A DNA stretch of 64,000 nucleotides from Dolomitihabitans soli (lineage in GTDB: Bacteria > Actinomycetota > Actinomycetes > Streptosporangiales > Streptosporangiaceae). Under the pieces are notes generated by a model, which ran no database searches, was not told the DNA's origin, and was given only the letters and a program-made list of their open reading frames with translations. Positions 1 to 8,390 of this stretch are shown here, piece by piece. The DNA is taken from the NCBI RefSeq assembly GCF_022213955.1, contig NZ_JAKNTW010000019.1:248001-312000 (forward strand), in the 5' to 3' direction. The number at the start of each line of letters is the position of its first letter. Position 1 is the first letter of the stretch. Both the position numbers and the translations under genes were made by a program.

Positions 1-278
1 CCGCCGAACTGGCCGTCTACCGTGTCCTGCAGGAGGCCCTGGCCAACGCCGCCCGGCACGGCAGCGGCCCGGCGACGGTCACGTTGCGCGTCGCCGACGG
101 CGGGATGTCGCTGCAGGTCGGCAACCCCGTCGGCCAGCGCGCCGCCGGACCGTCCCAGGGCAGCGGGCTGATCGGCATGCGGGAACGGGTCGCCGCGGCC
201 GGCGGTGTCATCGAGACCGGTGCGCGGGACGGCCGGTGGCTGGTCCAGGCGAGCCTTCCCATCGAGGCGGCGGCGTGA
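1..278 (+). CDS. Sensor histidine kinase, C-terminal ATPase end (partial)
   Basis: Only the last ~91 residues of a two-component sensor kinase are in the window; the start lies upstream. The reading frame begins at base 3. The fragment shows an N-box (LQEALANAARHG) and a glycine-rich lid motif (GSGLIGMRERVAAAGG) typical of HATPase_c domains in the NarL/DesK-type kinases that phosphorylate LuxR-type regulators. Between them the usual acidic G1 box is replaced by a GNPV-type sequence, a variant I recall as common in actinomycete members of this family. The stop overlaps the GTG of the response regulator by four bases, so the two are cotranscribed and probably translationally coupled. The signal sensed cannot be judged because the sensor part is missing. 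Confidence 0.9.
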   Translation, partial: AELAVYRVLQEALANAARHGSGPATVTLRVADGGMSLQVGNPVGQRAAGPSQGSGLIGMRERVAAAGGVIETGARDGRWLVQASLPIEAAA

Positions 279-919
279 TCCAGGTGCTGCTCGTCGACGA
301 CCAGCCGCTGGTGCGGGCCGGACTGCGCCGCATCCTCGAACCCCAGGACGGCATCGCCATCGTGGGCGAGTGCGAGGACGGCGACCAGGTGGCCGCCGCC
401 GTCGACCGGTGCCGGCCCGACGTGGTGGTGATGGACGTCCGGATGCGCCGGATGGACGGCGCCGAGGCCACCCGCAGGCTCCGGGCGAGGGAAGGGGCGC
501 CGCCCGTCCTGATCCTCACCACCTTCGACGACGACGACACCGTGGCGGCGGCGCTCGGCGCGGGAGCCGCCGGATTCGTGCTCAAGGACGCCCCCGGCGA
601 GGACATCGTCAGGGCCACCACGACCGTCGCCGAGGGCGGCTCCTGGCTGGACCCCCAGGTGGTCGGCCGGGTGCTCGACGCCTACCGGCGCGTCGCCGGC
701 CGCCACGGGAGGGCCGGCGCGATGACCGATCTGCTCACCCAGCGGGAGCACGATGTGCTGCGGCACGTCGGCAGGGGCGCCACCAACGCCGAGGTGGCCG
801 CCGCCCTGCACGTCAGCGAGGCGACGGTGAAGAGTCACCTGGGCCGCATCCTCACCAAGCTCGGCCTGCGCGACCGTTCGGCCGCCATCGTCTTCGCTCA
901 TGACCAGGGTCTCGTCTAG
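275..919 (+). CDS. LuxR/NarL-family response regulator
   Basis: Protein of 214 residues with an N-terminal receiver domain (about 1-120) and a C-terminal LuxR helix-turn-helix (about 148-210). The receiver shows the acidic pair in LLVDDQP, the phospho-acceptor aspartate in VVVMDVRMRRMDG, the switch threonine in ILTTFDDDD and the conserved lysine in FVLKDAP. The DNA-binding part shows LTQREHDVLRHVGRGATNAE followed by ATVKSHLGRIL. The start is set at the GTG that overlaps the kinase stop, because the receiver fold begins immediately there and any upstream extension would run into the kinase gene. It should receive phosphate from the adjacent kinase and act as a transcription factor. Targets are unknown; the nearest candidates are the downstream small peptide gene and its own operon. 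Confidence 0.95.
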   Translation: MIQVLLVDDQPLVRAGLRRILEPQDGIAIVGECEDGDQVAAAVDRCRPDVVVMDVRMRRMDGAEATRRLRAREGAPPVLILTTFDDDDTVAAALGAGAAGFVLKDAPGEDIVRATTTVAEGGSWLDPQVVGRVLDAYRRVAGRHGRAGAMTDLLTQREHDVLRHVGRGATNAEVAAALHVSEATVKSHLGRILTKLGLRDRSAAIVFAHDQGLV

Positions 920-939
920 CGGTGGTTAGGCTCGGAGGT

Positions 940-1029
940 ATGAAGCAAAAAGTAGTGGCCCTGACACTGATCCTCGGCCTCGTCGCGATGAGCGGTCTCG
1001 CCGTGGTCATGTCCTGGCTGTCGGGCTGA
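940..1029 (+). CDS. Small single-span membrane peptide (29 aa)
   Basis: A short open frame starts with ATG six bases after the core of a strong ribosome-binding site (ggaggt, 934-939) and encodes 29 residues: two lysines near the N-terminus, then an almost uninterrupted hydrophobic stretch (VVALTLILGLVAMSGLAVV) and a short WLSG tail. This is the pattern of a one-helix membrane peptide or bare signal anchor. It lies 20 bases behind the response regulator and may belong to the same transcript. I do not recognise a family with certainty; similar tiny hydrophobic ORFs occur in other actinomycetes but I know no function. The good Shine-Dalgarno site is the main reason for calling it. Confidence 0.55.
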   Translation: MKQKVVALTLILGLVAMSGLAVVMSWLSG

Positions 1030-1092
1030 GCCGTACCCGGGCTGAGCTGTACGGGCGAGCTGTTTCAGGACGCGTTGGCAGGATGTGTTGGT

Positions 1093-4000
1093 TCAGGACG
1101 GGAGTTTGCGGAGCAGGAGTTCCGCCTGCGGGCCGAAGGTGGGGTCGCCGGTGGCGCTCGCCCGGATGAGGAGGTCGCGGGCGGCCGTGAGGTCGCCGTC
1201 CTGGTGGCGGATCTCGCCCAGGCGGCAGGCGGCCTCGGCGACGAGTTCGGGCTGGTCGGTGCCGCGCAGCGTGAGTTCGTAGTACTTCAGGGCGCCGTCA
1301 CGGTCGCCGAGCCAGTAGCACAGCTCGCCCAGATGGGCGGCGGCGAGCGGGGCCTCCGTGGGGTCGCCTGAGTCGATCACCCGCTGGTACCAGGGGAGCG
1401 CCCCGGCGAAGTCGCGGCTCCGTTTGGCGAGGGCGCCGAGATACATGGCGGCGAGGGCCGCGATATGCGTCTCCTCGGCGTCGATCGCACCCAGGTAACA
1501 CTCGCGCGCGCGCTCCTCGTCGTGGTCGTGATACGTCTGGCCGAGGCCGATCATGGCTCGCGGGGCGAGGCTGCGGTGACCGTCGGCGATCACCTGGCTG
1601 TAGGCGTCCCTGGCCTCGCCGATCTGCCCGGCGTCCGTCAGGTTCTGCGCGAGCAGGGTCAGCGCGATCGGGTCACCCGAGGTGGCCGCCTCTTCGAGGG
1701 CGGCGGCGGAGACGCCGGTGTCGAGCAGGGAGTCGTCGGCGAGCAGCCGTACATGCAGGTCAGGATGGTCGCGGAGACGTTCGCGCACGTGCCGCTGGGC
1801 GGCGTCGCCGCACTCCTCCGCGAGGTCCAGCACGTCGGCGGTCAGCCCGAGGTCGAGCAGGAGGTCCAGCGCCACGATGACCGTCTGCTCGTCCCCCGCC
1901 TCGAACGCCGTCCCGGCCACCCCGGCGATGTTGTTCAACGCCCGCTGCGCCTCCGTCTCCAGCTCGGGCGGCGCGTCCGGCCCCAGGTCCGCCGCCGCGG
2001 CGCGGGCGAAGGCCGTCGCCGCCCGCCGGAGCGCGCCGATCTCCGCGAGCAGAGCGCCCAGGGCGTTCCCCGCCCGGACCGCCACGGACGGCTCCGCATG
2101 GTGCGCGGCCGTCTCCAACTCCGCCATGGCCGCCGCGTCGTTGCCCCGCGCGTGCAGCACCCGGGCCAGCTCGACCCGTGCCATGCCGGAACTGTACGGG
2201 TCGTCGCCCGCGACGGCCCGCCGCAGGTGCGCGAGGGCGCTCTCGTCGTCGCCGGCCGCCTCGCTCACCCAGCCGAGCATCCGCTGGGCGAGGGCGGCCA
2301 CCTCCACGTCGTCGAGTTCCGCCGCCCGTACGGCGAAGCCCGCCAGGTCCGCGTGCTCGCCATGCCGCCACAACAGCAGCATGAGCTGCACCAGCGCGTC
2401 CGGATCGGCGGCCGCCGCCTCCAGGACCTGCCTGGCGCCGGCCACGTCACCGCGTCTCTCCAGCAGATCGGCGAGGCGGATGCCCGGATCTCCCGTGTCG
2501 CACGCCGCCCGGTAGGCGGCCAGCGCGGCCTCCTCGTCGCCGAATCGCAGACGCCAGTCGCCGATGTGACTCCAGGCCCTGCGGGTCGTGTCCGCGTCGC
2601 CGCAGGAGACGGCTCGGTGGCACAGCATCTCCGCCCTGCCGTACTCGCCGTCCTCGGCCAGCAGGCCGGCGGAGCCGATCAGGGCGCGTGCGGCCGTTGC
2701 GCCCGCCGCGTGTTCGCCGACCAGGGCGAGCAGTTTCGCACCCTCGTCCCGATCGCCGGAGTCCAGGCAGTCGTGGGCGCATCCGAAGGCCATCTCGCAC
2801 GCCTTCGCACCCTCGTGCCCGGAGAACCGGCCCAGCAGGGTGGCCACGGTGGGCAGGTCGAGGTCGTGCAGGGCGAAGGCGAACTCGGCCAGCCGCGGCG
2901 AGCCGTACAACTCGGCGAGCAGGCCGACGTCGCGGGTCAGCAGGCCGTGTTCGAGCGGGGTGGCACGGCCGAGGCGGTCCCGGGCGCGGGTGGCGATGAC
3001 CGCCCCCTCGTGTTCGGCGGCCCGCTCGAACGCCTGGCGCGCGCCGTCGGCCGCACCGGCCGACTCAAGACACTCGCCGAGCGCGAACCAGGCCCACGGG
3101 GCGACGTCGGGGTCCGCGGCGGCGCGTTCGAGCTCGCGGCGAGCGCCCGCCACGTCCCCGGTGCGCGCGAGCAGGCAGCCCAGCGTGTACGTGGCCCGCG
3201 CGGCGACCTCCGGGTGAGTGGCCGCGCGCCGCTGCGCCTCGATCGCGCCCTGCGTGTCCCCCGCCTCCTCAAGCACCACCCCGAGGTTGAAGGCCGCCAC
3301 CGCGCCCTCCGTACGGCGGAGCACCGCCGCCGCCCCGAGGTGGTCGCCCGCCTCGGTCAGGGCCTGGGCGAGATCCAGGTCGTCGTCGGTCGCCTCGCGG
3401 GCCGCGTCGATCTCGCCCAGCCGTACCAGGACCTGGCACAGCGAGAACGCGGAGCGCTCGTCACCGGCCTCGACAGCCGCCCGGTACGCCTCGGCCGCCC
3501 CCGCGAGGTCCCCGCGCGCCTGCCGTACGTCGCCGATCCCCTTGAAGGCCGGCCCGACCAGAGCGGAGCGCTCGCCGACGTCCGAGCCTGGGTCGGTGTC
3601 CGAGCCCGGACCGGTGTCCGAGCCCGGACCGGTGTCCGAGCCCGGACCGGTGTCCGAGCCCGGACGGGCGTCCAGGGTCGGGCGGGCGTCCAGGGTCGGG
3701 CGGGCGTCTGGGGTTGGACGAGTGTCCGAGCCTGGGTCGGCGTCTGAGGTCGGATGGGTGTGCGGGGTCGGATCGGTGTGTGCGTCCGGGGCGGGATGCG
3801 GGGGCGAGTCCGTGTGGGGGGACGAGCCGGGATGCGGGGTCGAGTTTCCGTCCGGGTCCGGGGCGGGAGGGGAGTGGGGGTTCGGGGCCGGGTGGAGGCC
3901 CGCGGCTTGTTCGAAGGCGGTGAGGGCGCCGTCCAGGTCGCCCAGGTCGTGCCGCAGCGCGCCGAGCATCAGCAGGGCGTGAGTGGCGTCCGGCTCGGGC

Positions 4001-6303
4001 CCGCCGTACGCGACGATCGACAGCGCGCCGTCGGTGGCGGTGAACCGGCCGCCGCGGTGCTGGGCGTCGGCGACCTCGCGGACCAGCAGGGTGGCCATGG
4101 TGTGCCGGGAGTCGCCCCGTGGCAGCCGGGCGAACGCCGCCGCCGCCTCCGCGTGGTCGCCGCCGAGCAGCGCGCGGGCGAAGATCCCGCTGTCGGCCAG
4201 TTCCTCGTGGGTCTCCGGCACCAGGTCGAAGGCGGCCCGCGCGCCGTCGAGGTCGTCGAGCCTGACCCGGGTGAGTCCGAGCAGCCACGCGTTGCGCGGT
4301 GCCTGTAAGGGGTCGCCGCGCTCGACGACCCGCTCGTGCAGCCGGGCCGTGCCGACGAGGTCGCCGAGACGTTCCAGCAAGGTCAGCAGCCGGGTCTCCG
4401 CGCCGCGGCTCAGCCCCGGATGGCCGGAGTCGATCACCGCCTCCAGCACCTGCCTGGCCTCCTGGTCCGCCAGCACCAGCGCGAGCTGGAACTTGACCCA
4501 GGGGTCGAGCGCGGGGTGGCCGTGGCGCAGCGCGTTCCGCAGCACCTCGACCGCCTCGTCCTGTTCGCCCTGCCCGTGCAACGCCTCGCCGAGCACGATG
4601 CCGCCGAAGGAGACGGCCAGCGCGTCGCCCGAGCCGACGGCGTCCCTCAGCAGGGTCACCGCCTCGGACAGTCCGTGCCCGAGCGAGGCCAGCATCTGCG
4701 CCCAGATCACGCGGGCCACCTCGTCGCCCGCGTCCATCGCCGCGCGGTAGCGGGCCATGCCCTGTTCACGGCCGAGCCGCTGGTGCTCGGCGAAGCCGAG
4801 GATCACCGGATGGAGATCGCTCTCCGAGGTGCCGAGCAGGGTCAGGAAGAGCGTGGCCAGCAGCCCGGACTGCCTGTCGTCGACGCCCGAGTTCTCCGCC
4901 GTGTCCCCGAGCAGTTCCTCGGCCTGCTCGCGGTCGCCCTCAAGGAGTTCGAGGAGGGCCAGCGCGATGGCCGCCCGGCCGGACTGCCCGGCGACGTCCG
5001 CGTCGATCGCGCGGCGCAGCGCCGTACGGGCGCCGGGCAGGTCGTCCTGGCGCAGCCGGTCCAGGCCCAGGTCGGCGTCCACGAGCGCCTGCTCGGCGAC
5101 CGGATCGGCGAGCGGTTCCCGGCTCGCCAGGTGGTGCAGGACCAGCCCCGCGTTGAAGGCCGCGTCGCCGTCGCCTTCGGCCGCGGCGCGCAGGGCCTCG
5201 GTGATGAGCGAGCGTTCCGCCGGATCGCTCGCGTCCTTGTGCAACTCGGCCAGCCGGAGTACGGCATGCGGCGCCCACTCCGGGTCGCCGGAGGCGATCA
5301 CCTCGTGCCAGGTGGCTATCGCGATCCGGGTGTCGCCGCTCTCGTGGGCCAGCGTGGCGAGTTTGGTGCGCGCCTCCACGATGTGGTCGGGATGGCCGCT
5401 GGCCACCACCCGCTCGCACAGCGCCCGGGAGCCGGCGAGGTCGCCCAGCGTGTAGGCGACCTCGGCCTCGCGAAGCAGGGCGGGCAACCGGACCTCGGCC
5501 CGCGGGTCCTCGGCCGCGCGCCGGTACGCCTCGCGGGCCTGGGCGTGCTCGCCCAGATCGACGAGGACGCCGCCGAGTCCCTGGTAGGCCATGGCCAGGT
5601 GGTCGGGATGGCCGACGGCGATGGCCCGTTCGATCACTTCGCGAGCCGCCTCGAACTCCGCGCGCTCGGTGTAGAGCAGGTAGAGGCGGAACGCGGCGCG
5701 CGAGACGAGGTCGGGGTCGCCGCAGGTCAGGACTTGGCGGAAGACCGCCTCCGCGGCGGCGTCCGAGCCGTCCTCCAGGAGTTCCTCGGCTCGCAGCAGG
5801 GTCGCGAGCGCGGCGTCCGACTCCGCGGGCGGCGCGGGCAGGGAGAGGTCGGCGAGGAGGTCGCCCATCTCGGGGTCGTCCGCTCGCTTGGCCCGCTCCA
5901 GGGCGGCCCGCGCCCCTTGGACGTCGCCGAGTTCGATGTGGACGTGCGCGAGCGCGGCGTCGGCCAGCGCGGCGAGTTCGGGGTCGGCGCCGGCGGCGGC
6001 CAGGGTCAGCGGCCGGTGCGCGGCGGCCCACTCGTGGTCGCCGATCAGCAGCATGCCCAGTGAGAGCGCGGACCGCTGGGCGAAGATCGGGTGCCCCGAC
6101 TCCAGGACCGAGCGGTGCGCGGCTCGCGCGCCTCCCATCTCACCCTGGTCTTCGAGCACGCCCGCCAGCAGGTGGACCGCCTCGGCGGCCAGCTCCAGAT
6201 CACCGCAGGCCGCGACCTCGCGCAGGCCCGCCGCGGCCCCCTCCAGGTCGCCGTCCTCCCATGACCGCCTGGCCGTCGCGAGCCGATCGGTCCATGCAGA
6301 CAT
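1093..6303 (-). CDS. Giant tetratricopeptide-repeat protein (1736 aa)
   Basis: An all-helical repeat protein built almost entirely from TPR/SEL1-like units, with recurrent patterns such as GDLEGA, ARxAYRRA and AGDxxGA from the N-terminus to the end. No enzymatic or membrane segment is visible, so a cytoplasmic scaffold or protein-protein interaction role is the safest reading. At roughly residues 798-908 the repeats are interrupted by a Pro/Asp/Thr/His-rich linker encoded by a tandem DNA repeat (separate entry). The start is placed at ATG 6303 (MSAWTDRL) because a GGAG element precedes it; the frame stays open 22 codons further upstream without such support. The gene converges on the two-component pair and stands alone as a transcription unit. 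Similar giant TPR proteins occur in actinomycetes, but I know of no specific function. Confidence 0.85.
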   Translation of the reverse strand: MSAWTDRLATARRSWEDGDLEGAAAGLREVAACGDLELAAEAVHLLAGVLEDQGEMGGARAAHRSVLESGHPIFAQRSALSLGMLLIGDHEWAAAHRPLTLAAAGADPELAALADAALAHVHIELGDVQGARAALERAKRADDPEMGDLLADLSLPAPPAESDAALATLLRAEELLEDGSDAAAEAVFRQVLTCGDPDLVSRAAFRLYLLYTERAEFEAAREVIERAIAVGHPDHLAMAYQGLGGVLVDLGEHAQAREAYRRAAEDPRAEVRLPALLREAEVAYTLGDLAGSRALCERVVASGHPDHIVEARTKLATLAHESGDTRIAIATWHEVIASGDPEWAPHAVLRLAELHKDASDPAERSLITEALRAAAEGDGDAAFNAGLVLHHLASREPLADPVAEQALVDADLGLDRLRQDDLPGARTALRRAIDADVAGQSGRAAIALALLELLEGDREQAEELLGDTAENSGVDDRQSGLLATLFLTLLGTSESDLHPVILGFAEHQRLGREQGMARYRAAMDAGDEVARVIWAQMLASLGHGLSEAVTLLRDAVGSGDALAVSFGGIVLGEALHGQGEQDEAVEVLRNALRHGHPALDPWVKFQLALVLADQEARQVLEAVIDSGHPGLSRGAETRLLTLLERLGDLVGTARLHERVVERGDPLQAPRNAWLLGLTRVRLDDLDGARAAFDLVPETHEELADSGIFARALLGGDHAEAAAAFARLPRGDSRHTMATLLVREVADAQHRGGRFTATDGALSIVAYGGPEPDATHALLMLGALRHDLGDLDGALTAFEQAAGLHPAPNPHSPPAPDPDGNSTPHPGSSPHTDSPPHPAPDAHTDPTPHTHPTSDADPGSDTRPTPDARPTLDARPTLDARPGSDTGPGSDTGPGSDTGPGSDTDPGSDVGERSALVGPAFKGIGDVRQARGDLAGAAEAYRAAVEAGDERSAFSLCQVLVRLGEIDAAREATDDDLDLAQALTEAGDHLGAAAVLRRTEGAVAAFNLGVVLEEAGDTQGAIEAQRRAATHPEVAARATYTLGCLLARTGDVAGARRELERAAADPDVAPWAWFALGECLESAGAADGARQAFERAAEHEGAVIATRARDRLGRATPLEHGLLTRDVGLLAELYGSPRLAEFAFALHDLDLPTVATLLGRFSGHEGAKACEMAFGCAHDCLDSGDRDEGAKLLALVGEHAAGATAARALIGSAGLLAEDGEYGRAEMLCHRAVSCGDADTTRRAWSHIGDWRLRFGDEEAALAAYRAACDTGDPGIRLADLLERRGDVAGARQVLEAAAADPDALVQLMLLLWRHGEHADLAGFAVRAAELDDVEVAALAQRMLGWVSEAAGDDESALAHLRRAVAGDDPYSSGMARVELARVLHARGNDAAAMAELETAAHHAEPSVAVRAGNALGALLAEIGALRRAATAFARAAAADLGPDAPPELETEAQRALNNIAGVAGTAFEAGDEQTVIVALDLLLDLGLTADVLDLAEECGDAAQRHVRERLRDHPDLHVRLLADDSLLDTGVSAAALEEAATSGDPIALTLLAQNLTDAGQIGEARDAYSQVIADGHRSLAPRAMIGLGQTYHDHDEERARECYLGAIDAEETHIAALAAMYLGALAKRSRDFAGALPWYQRVIDSGDPTEAPLAAAHLGELCYWLGDRDGALKYYELTLRGTDQPELVAEAACRLGEIRHQDGDLTAARDLLIRASATGDPTFGPQAELLLRKLPS
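3578..3793. repeat. 18-bp tandem repeat array inside the TPR gene
   Basis: About twelve 18-bp units in register. Three are identical and a fourth differs by one base (GTGTCCGAGCCCGGACCG type, 3596-3667). Two further identical units (GCGTCCAGGGTCGGGCGG, 3668-3703) follow, then increasingly degenerate copies to about 3793. Because 18 is a multiple of three, the array encodes hexapeptides on the minus strand (GSDTGP, LDARPT and related) and does not break the reading frame. This is a likely length-variable linker. Confidence 0.9.
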
Positions 6304-6600
6304 GACGTGCTCCGATTGATGGTCGAGGATGTGTCCGGGCCCCGCGTGCGTGATCAGCGTGCGAAGCACGCAGGAACCTACACTCCCACCCTCACGCGTG
6401 AGTTGATAAATCGGGAAACGCGGAAATTGCGTAATTATCGCCGACCGTGGACTCGTATCAGCGCCACCGGATGAATGAGGAGACCGGGGCGGAACAGTCC
6501 GGCTGGGAGAGCGCTCTCACGTGCCTAGTCCTTCAGCCATGCGAGTTGGTTAAATAAGGATTTATCCACTCAAATCGGCTGCCAGGGTGGCGGTCGGCGC
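6304..6600. promoter_or_regulatory. Upstream region of the TPR gene with a 12-bp palindrome
   Basis: A gene-free stretch that is visibly more AT-rich than its surroundings between about 6400 and 6570. It contains a perfect 12-bp palindrome, CTCACGCGTGAG (6391-6402), about 90 bases upstream of the TPR start. This is a candidate operator or part of a promoter. I could not define -35/-10 elements with confidence, and I see no ORF with a credible ribosome-binding site here. Confidence 0.35.
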
Positions 6601-6942
6601 GGCCGTGGTCGAGCCTCGGGCCTTCGGGGGGCGGTGGTCGACGAGCACGGGGACAGTCTCTCGGCGCGTGACGGGTGGAGCGAGGTGCGCATCGGCGGGA
6701 TCGACTTCCGGGTGTCGGAGATCTGCGACCGGTGCGTGATGACCGCTTTCGACCCGGTGGTCCAGCAGGGCGGCAGAAGCCGATCAGAACACTGTCAAAA
6801 CACCGCAAATGGGATGGCAAGACCTGGGATGGCAAGACCTGGTTCAGCAAGACTGGTTCGGCAAGACCTGGTTCGGCATCCGCCTCGTGCCGCGCCGTAC
6901 GGGGGAGCTTCGGGTCGGTGACCCGGTGGCTGCGCTGACCGG
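6601..6942 (+). pseudogene. Broken MOSC-domain protein remnant
   Basis: Pieces of a MOSC domain (the C-terminal half of molybdenum-cofactor sulfurase/YiiM-like proteins) can be read in three successive frames on the plus strand. Frame one carries DGWSEVRIGGIDFRVSEICD and then RCVMT (about 6673-6744), frame two carries KPIRTLSKHRKWDGKTW (about 6777-6840), and frame three carries FGIRLVPRRTGELRVGDPV (about 6869-6927). Joined, these match the usual order of the fold, including the invariant C-x-R-C-V-M-T strand and the terminal V-G-D-P-V. The second shift lies in a 15-bp tandem repeat, one copy of which has 14 bases (6841-6854). No N-terminal MOSC beta-barrel is visible upstream, so the gene is both truncated and frameshifted. 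A sequencing error cannot be excluded for single shifts, but two shifts plus a missing 5' half favour decay. Confidence 0.7.
6811..6869 (+). repeat. 15-bp tandem repeat causing a frameshift in the MOSC remnant
   Basis: Two perfect copies of GGGATGGCAAGACCT (6811-6840), a diverged 14-base copy (GGTTCAGCAAGACT, 6841-6854) and a diverged 15-base copy (6855-6869). The unit encodes W-D-G-K-T/W-F-G-K-T, present once in intact MOSC proteins as I recall them. The short copy shifts the frame by one base. Confidence 0.8.
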
Positions 6943-6983
6943 GCACGGGTCCGAGGGCCCGCGCCCGGCGCGCTCGTCCCGGC

Positions 6984-7217
6984 TCAGACGATCAGATCGT
7001 CGAACTCACCGTCCTTGGCGCCCATGATGAAGGCGGTGATCTCAGCCGGGGTGTATATGAGTGCGGGCCCGTCGGGATGACGGGAGTTGCGGAAGGCGAC
7101 GTCGCCGCCCACCAGCGTCGCTACTTCGACGCAGTTGCCGTTCGGGTTGCTGTGCCGGCTCTTCCGCCAGGTGGCGGCCAGCCGGTCGGCGGACACGCCG
7201 TTGAAGACCTCGTCCAT
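6984..7217 (-). CDS. DUF397 domain protein (Scr2-like small partner)
   Basis: A 77-residue protein with the DUF397 signature: TWRKSRHSNPNGNCVEVA near the N-terminus, then a V-A-x-R-N-S-R-x-P-D-G block and a terminal F-I-x-G-A-K-D-G-E-F motif. DUF397 proteins are small actinomycete proteins nearly always encoded beside XRE-DUF5753 regulators; such pairs (WhiJ-like, Scr1/Scr2) have been studied as developmental or antibiotic-activating modules with toxin-antitoxin-like behaviour. The start at ATG 7217 is preceded by GGGGAG at suitable spacing, whereas the longer frame to 7262 is not. The regulator gene lies 161 bases upstream on the same strand, with a palindrome between them. The molecular role of DUF397 itself is not established. 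Confidence 0.92.
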   Translation of the reverse strand: MDEVFNGVSADRLAATWRKSRHSNPNGNCVEVATLVGGDVAFRNSRHPDGPALIYTPAEITAFIMGAKDGEFDDLIV

Positions 7218-7251
7218 TCCGTCTCTCCCCGAGATCACGAGTGCGTACGAA

Positions 7252-7261
7252 TGCACGTGCA
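7252..7261. promoter_or_regulatory. Palindrome upstream of the DUF397 gene
   Basis: Perfect 10-bp palindrome TGCACGTGCA, 35 bases before the DUF397 start codon and followed by further TGC-rich sequence. It closely resembles the arms of the inverted repeat at 8351-8372 upstream of the XRE gene, which suggests both are read by the same regulator. Confidence 0.45.
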
Positions 7262-7378
7262 TTTGCGCTTGCAGACCGCAAGATACGGCATCCGGGCCGG
7301 GAAAGTGTGATCAATGAGGTGATAGATGATCGATCAATGGCGGCGACAGTGACAGCCCCTGGTTCCTCGGGGGAATCG

Positions 7379-8278
7379 TCAGTCGGACAGTTCGCCGAGG
7401 AGCTTCTCAAGGAACCGCTTGCTGGTCGCGGCGGAGTCGGCCTGCACGCAGAGGCGGTCCATGACCTGCATGTATCGATCGGTTTCTTCTTGTTTGTCCA
7501 AGTAAAGGGCGCTTTCAAGCTGTTCCATGTAGACCACGTCGGGCAGCTCGCGCTCGTCGAAGCGCAGGATGCTGAACGGGCCGCCGGCGGCCGCGTGTCC
7601 GCCACGGTCGAACGGCACGATCTGCAGAGTCACGTTGGGCAGGTAGGTGATCTCCAGCAGGTGCTCGATCTGGCGGCGCATCACCTCTTTGCCGCCGTGC
7701 GGGCGGCGCAGCGCCGCCTCGTCCATCACGGCCCACAGCGCCGGGGCGTCGGGATCGGTGAGCCGCCGCTGCCGCCGCAACCGCAGATCGATCCGGCGGG
7801 CGAGCTCGTCGTCGGACGCGGTGCCGTGCGCCAGCATGATCACGGCGCGGGCGTAGTCGCAGGTCTGCAGGAGGCCGGGGATGAACTGGATCTCATAGGA
7901 CCGGATGGCGGAGGCCGCGCCCTCCAATCCGACATACACTTCGAACCATTGAGGTAGTAGGTCGTTGTACTTATGCCACCAGCCGGGAGTGTTGGCCTGC
8001 CGGGCGAGGACGAGCAGCGTGGACTGCTCCACGGTGTCGGTGACGCCGTAGAGCGTCAGCAGGTCGGCGACGTCGCGCTCCTTGAAGCTGACCCGGCCGA
8101 GCTCCAGGCGACTGATCTTGGCGTGCGACCCACGAATGGCGTGACCTGCGGCTTCGCGCGAAATGCCCCTGGCTTGGCGGAGCCGCCGCAACTGGGCTCC
8201 CAATAAGATCCGCAGGATGGTGGGCCCTGCGGCCGACTGGTGGGGTGTGGCCTCGGTTATCGCCGGTTGTGTGATCAA
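7379..8278 (-). CDS. XRE-family regulator with DUF5753 domain (Scr1/WhiJ-like)
   Basis: A 299-residue regulator with an N-terminal helix-turn-helix (about residues 25-80: LGAQLRRLRQARGISREAAG, then SHAKISRLELGR) and a long C-terminal DUF5753 ligand/partner domain (about 100-290) that includes the familiar Y-E-x-Q-F-I-P-G-L-L-Q-T motif. The best start is a TTG at 8278, preceded by GGGAG seven bases upstream; the frame stays open to 8404 but no other codon there has comparable support. It sits upstream of the DUF397 gene and is divergent from an anti-sigma-type ATPase gene, the three-gene arrangement seen at whiJ-like loci in Streptomyces. It probably represses its own cluster, with the DUF397 protein modulating it (inference from family). 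Confidence 0.9.
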   Translation of the reverse strand: MITQPAITEATPHQSAAGPTILRILLGAQLRRLRQARGISREAAGHAIRGSHAKISRLELGRVSFKERDVADLLTLYGVTDTVEQSTLLVLARQANTPGWWHKYNDLLPQWFEVYVGLEGAASAIRSYEIQFIPGLLQTCDYARAVIMLAHGTASDDELARRIDLRLRRQRRLTDPDAPALWAVMDEAALRRPHGGKEVMRRQIEHLLEITYLPNVTLQIVPFDRGGHAAAGGPFSILRFDERELPDVVYMEQLESALYLDKQEETDRYMQVMDRLCVQADSAATSKRFLEKLLGELSD

Positions 8279-8350
8279 CGTGTTGCTCCCTGCCAAGCCA
8301 GTTGAACAATCAAGCAGTCTCTCATGAATCCCTCTCACTGCACAATCAAC

Positions 8351-8372
8351 TGCATGTGCATCTGCACATGCA
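8351..8372. promoter_or_regulatory. 22-bp inverted repeat between XRE and ATPase genes
   Basis: Perfect inverted repeat of TGCATGTGCA and TGCACATGCA separated by two bases, in the divergent region between the XRE regulator (start 8278) and the ATPase (start 8508). Its arms match the TGCACGTGCA palindrome before the DUF397 gene at nine of ten positions. This is a likely operator for the XRE protein. Confidence 0.6.
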
Positions 8373-8390
8373 TCTGTAACTGCCGGAAGA

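Noticed and set aside
1465-3747. Long plus-strand open frame antisense to the TPR gene
   Set aside because: Its translation is Arg/Gly/Val-rich without domains. It is a frame shadow of the strongly patterned TPR protein in GC-rich DNA.
6533-6946. 137-codon minus-strand frame in the MOSC remnant region
   Set aside because: Proline/arginine-rich, with its repeats arising only from the 15-bp DNA repeat. The MOSC similarity is on the plus strand.
7252-7261. Chromosomal attachment (att) site
   Set aside because: The palindrome is short, no tRNA or integrase gene is nearby, and its match to the XRE-gap repeat is better explained as an operator.
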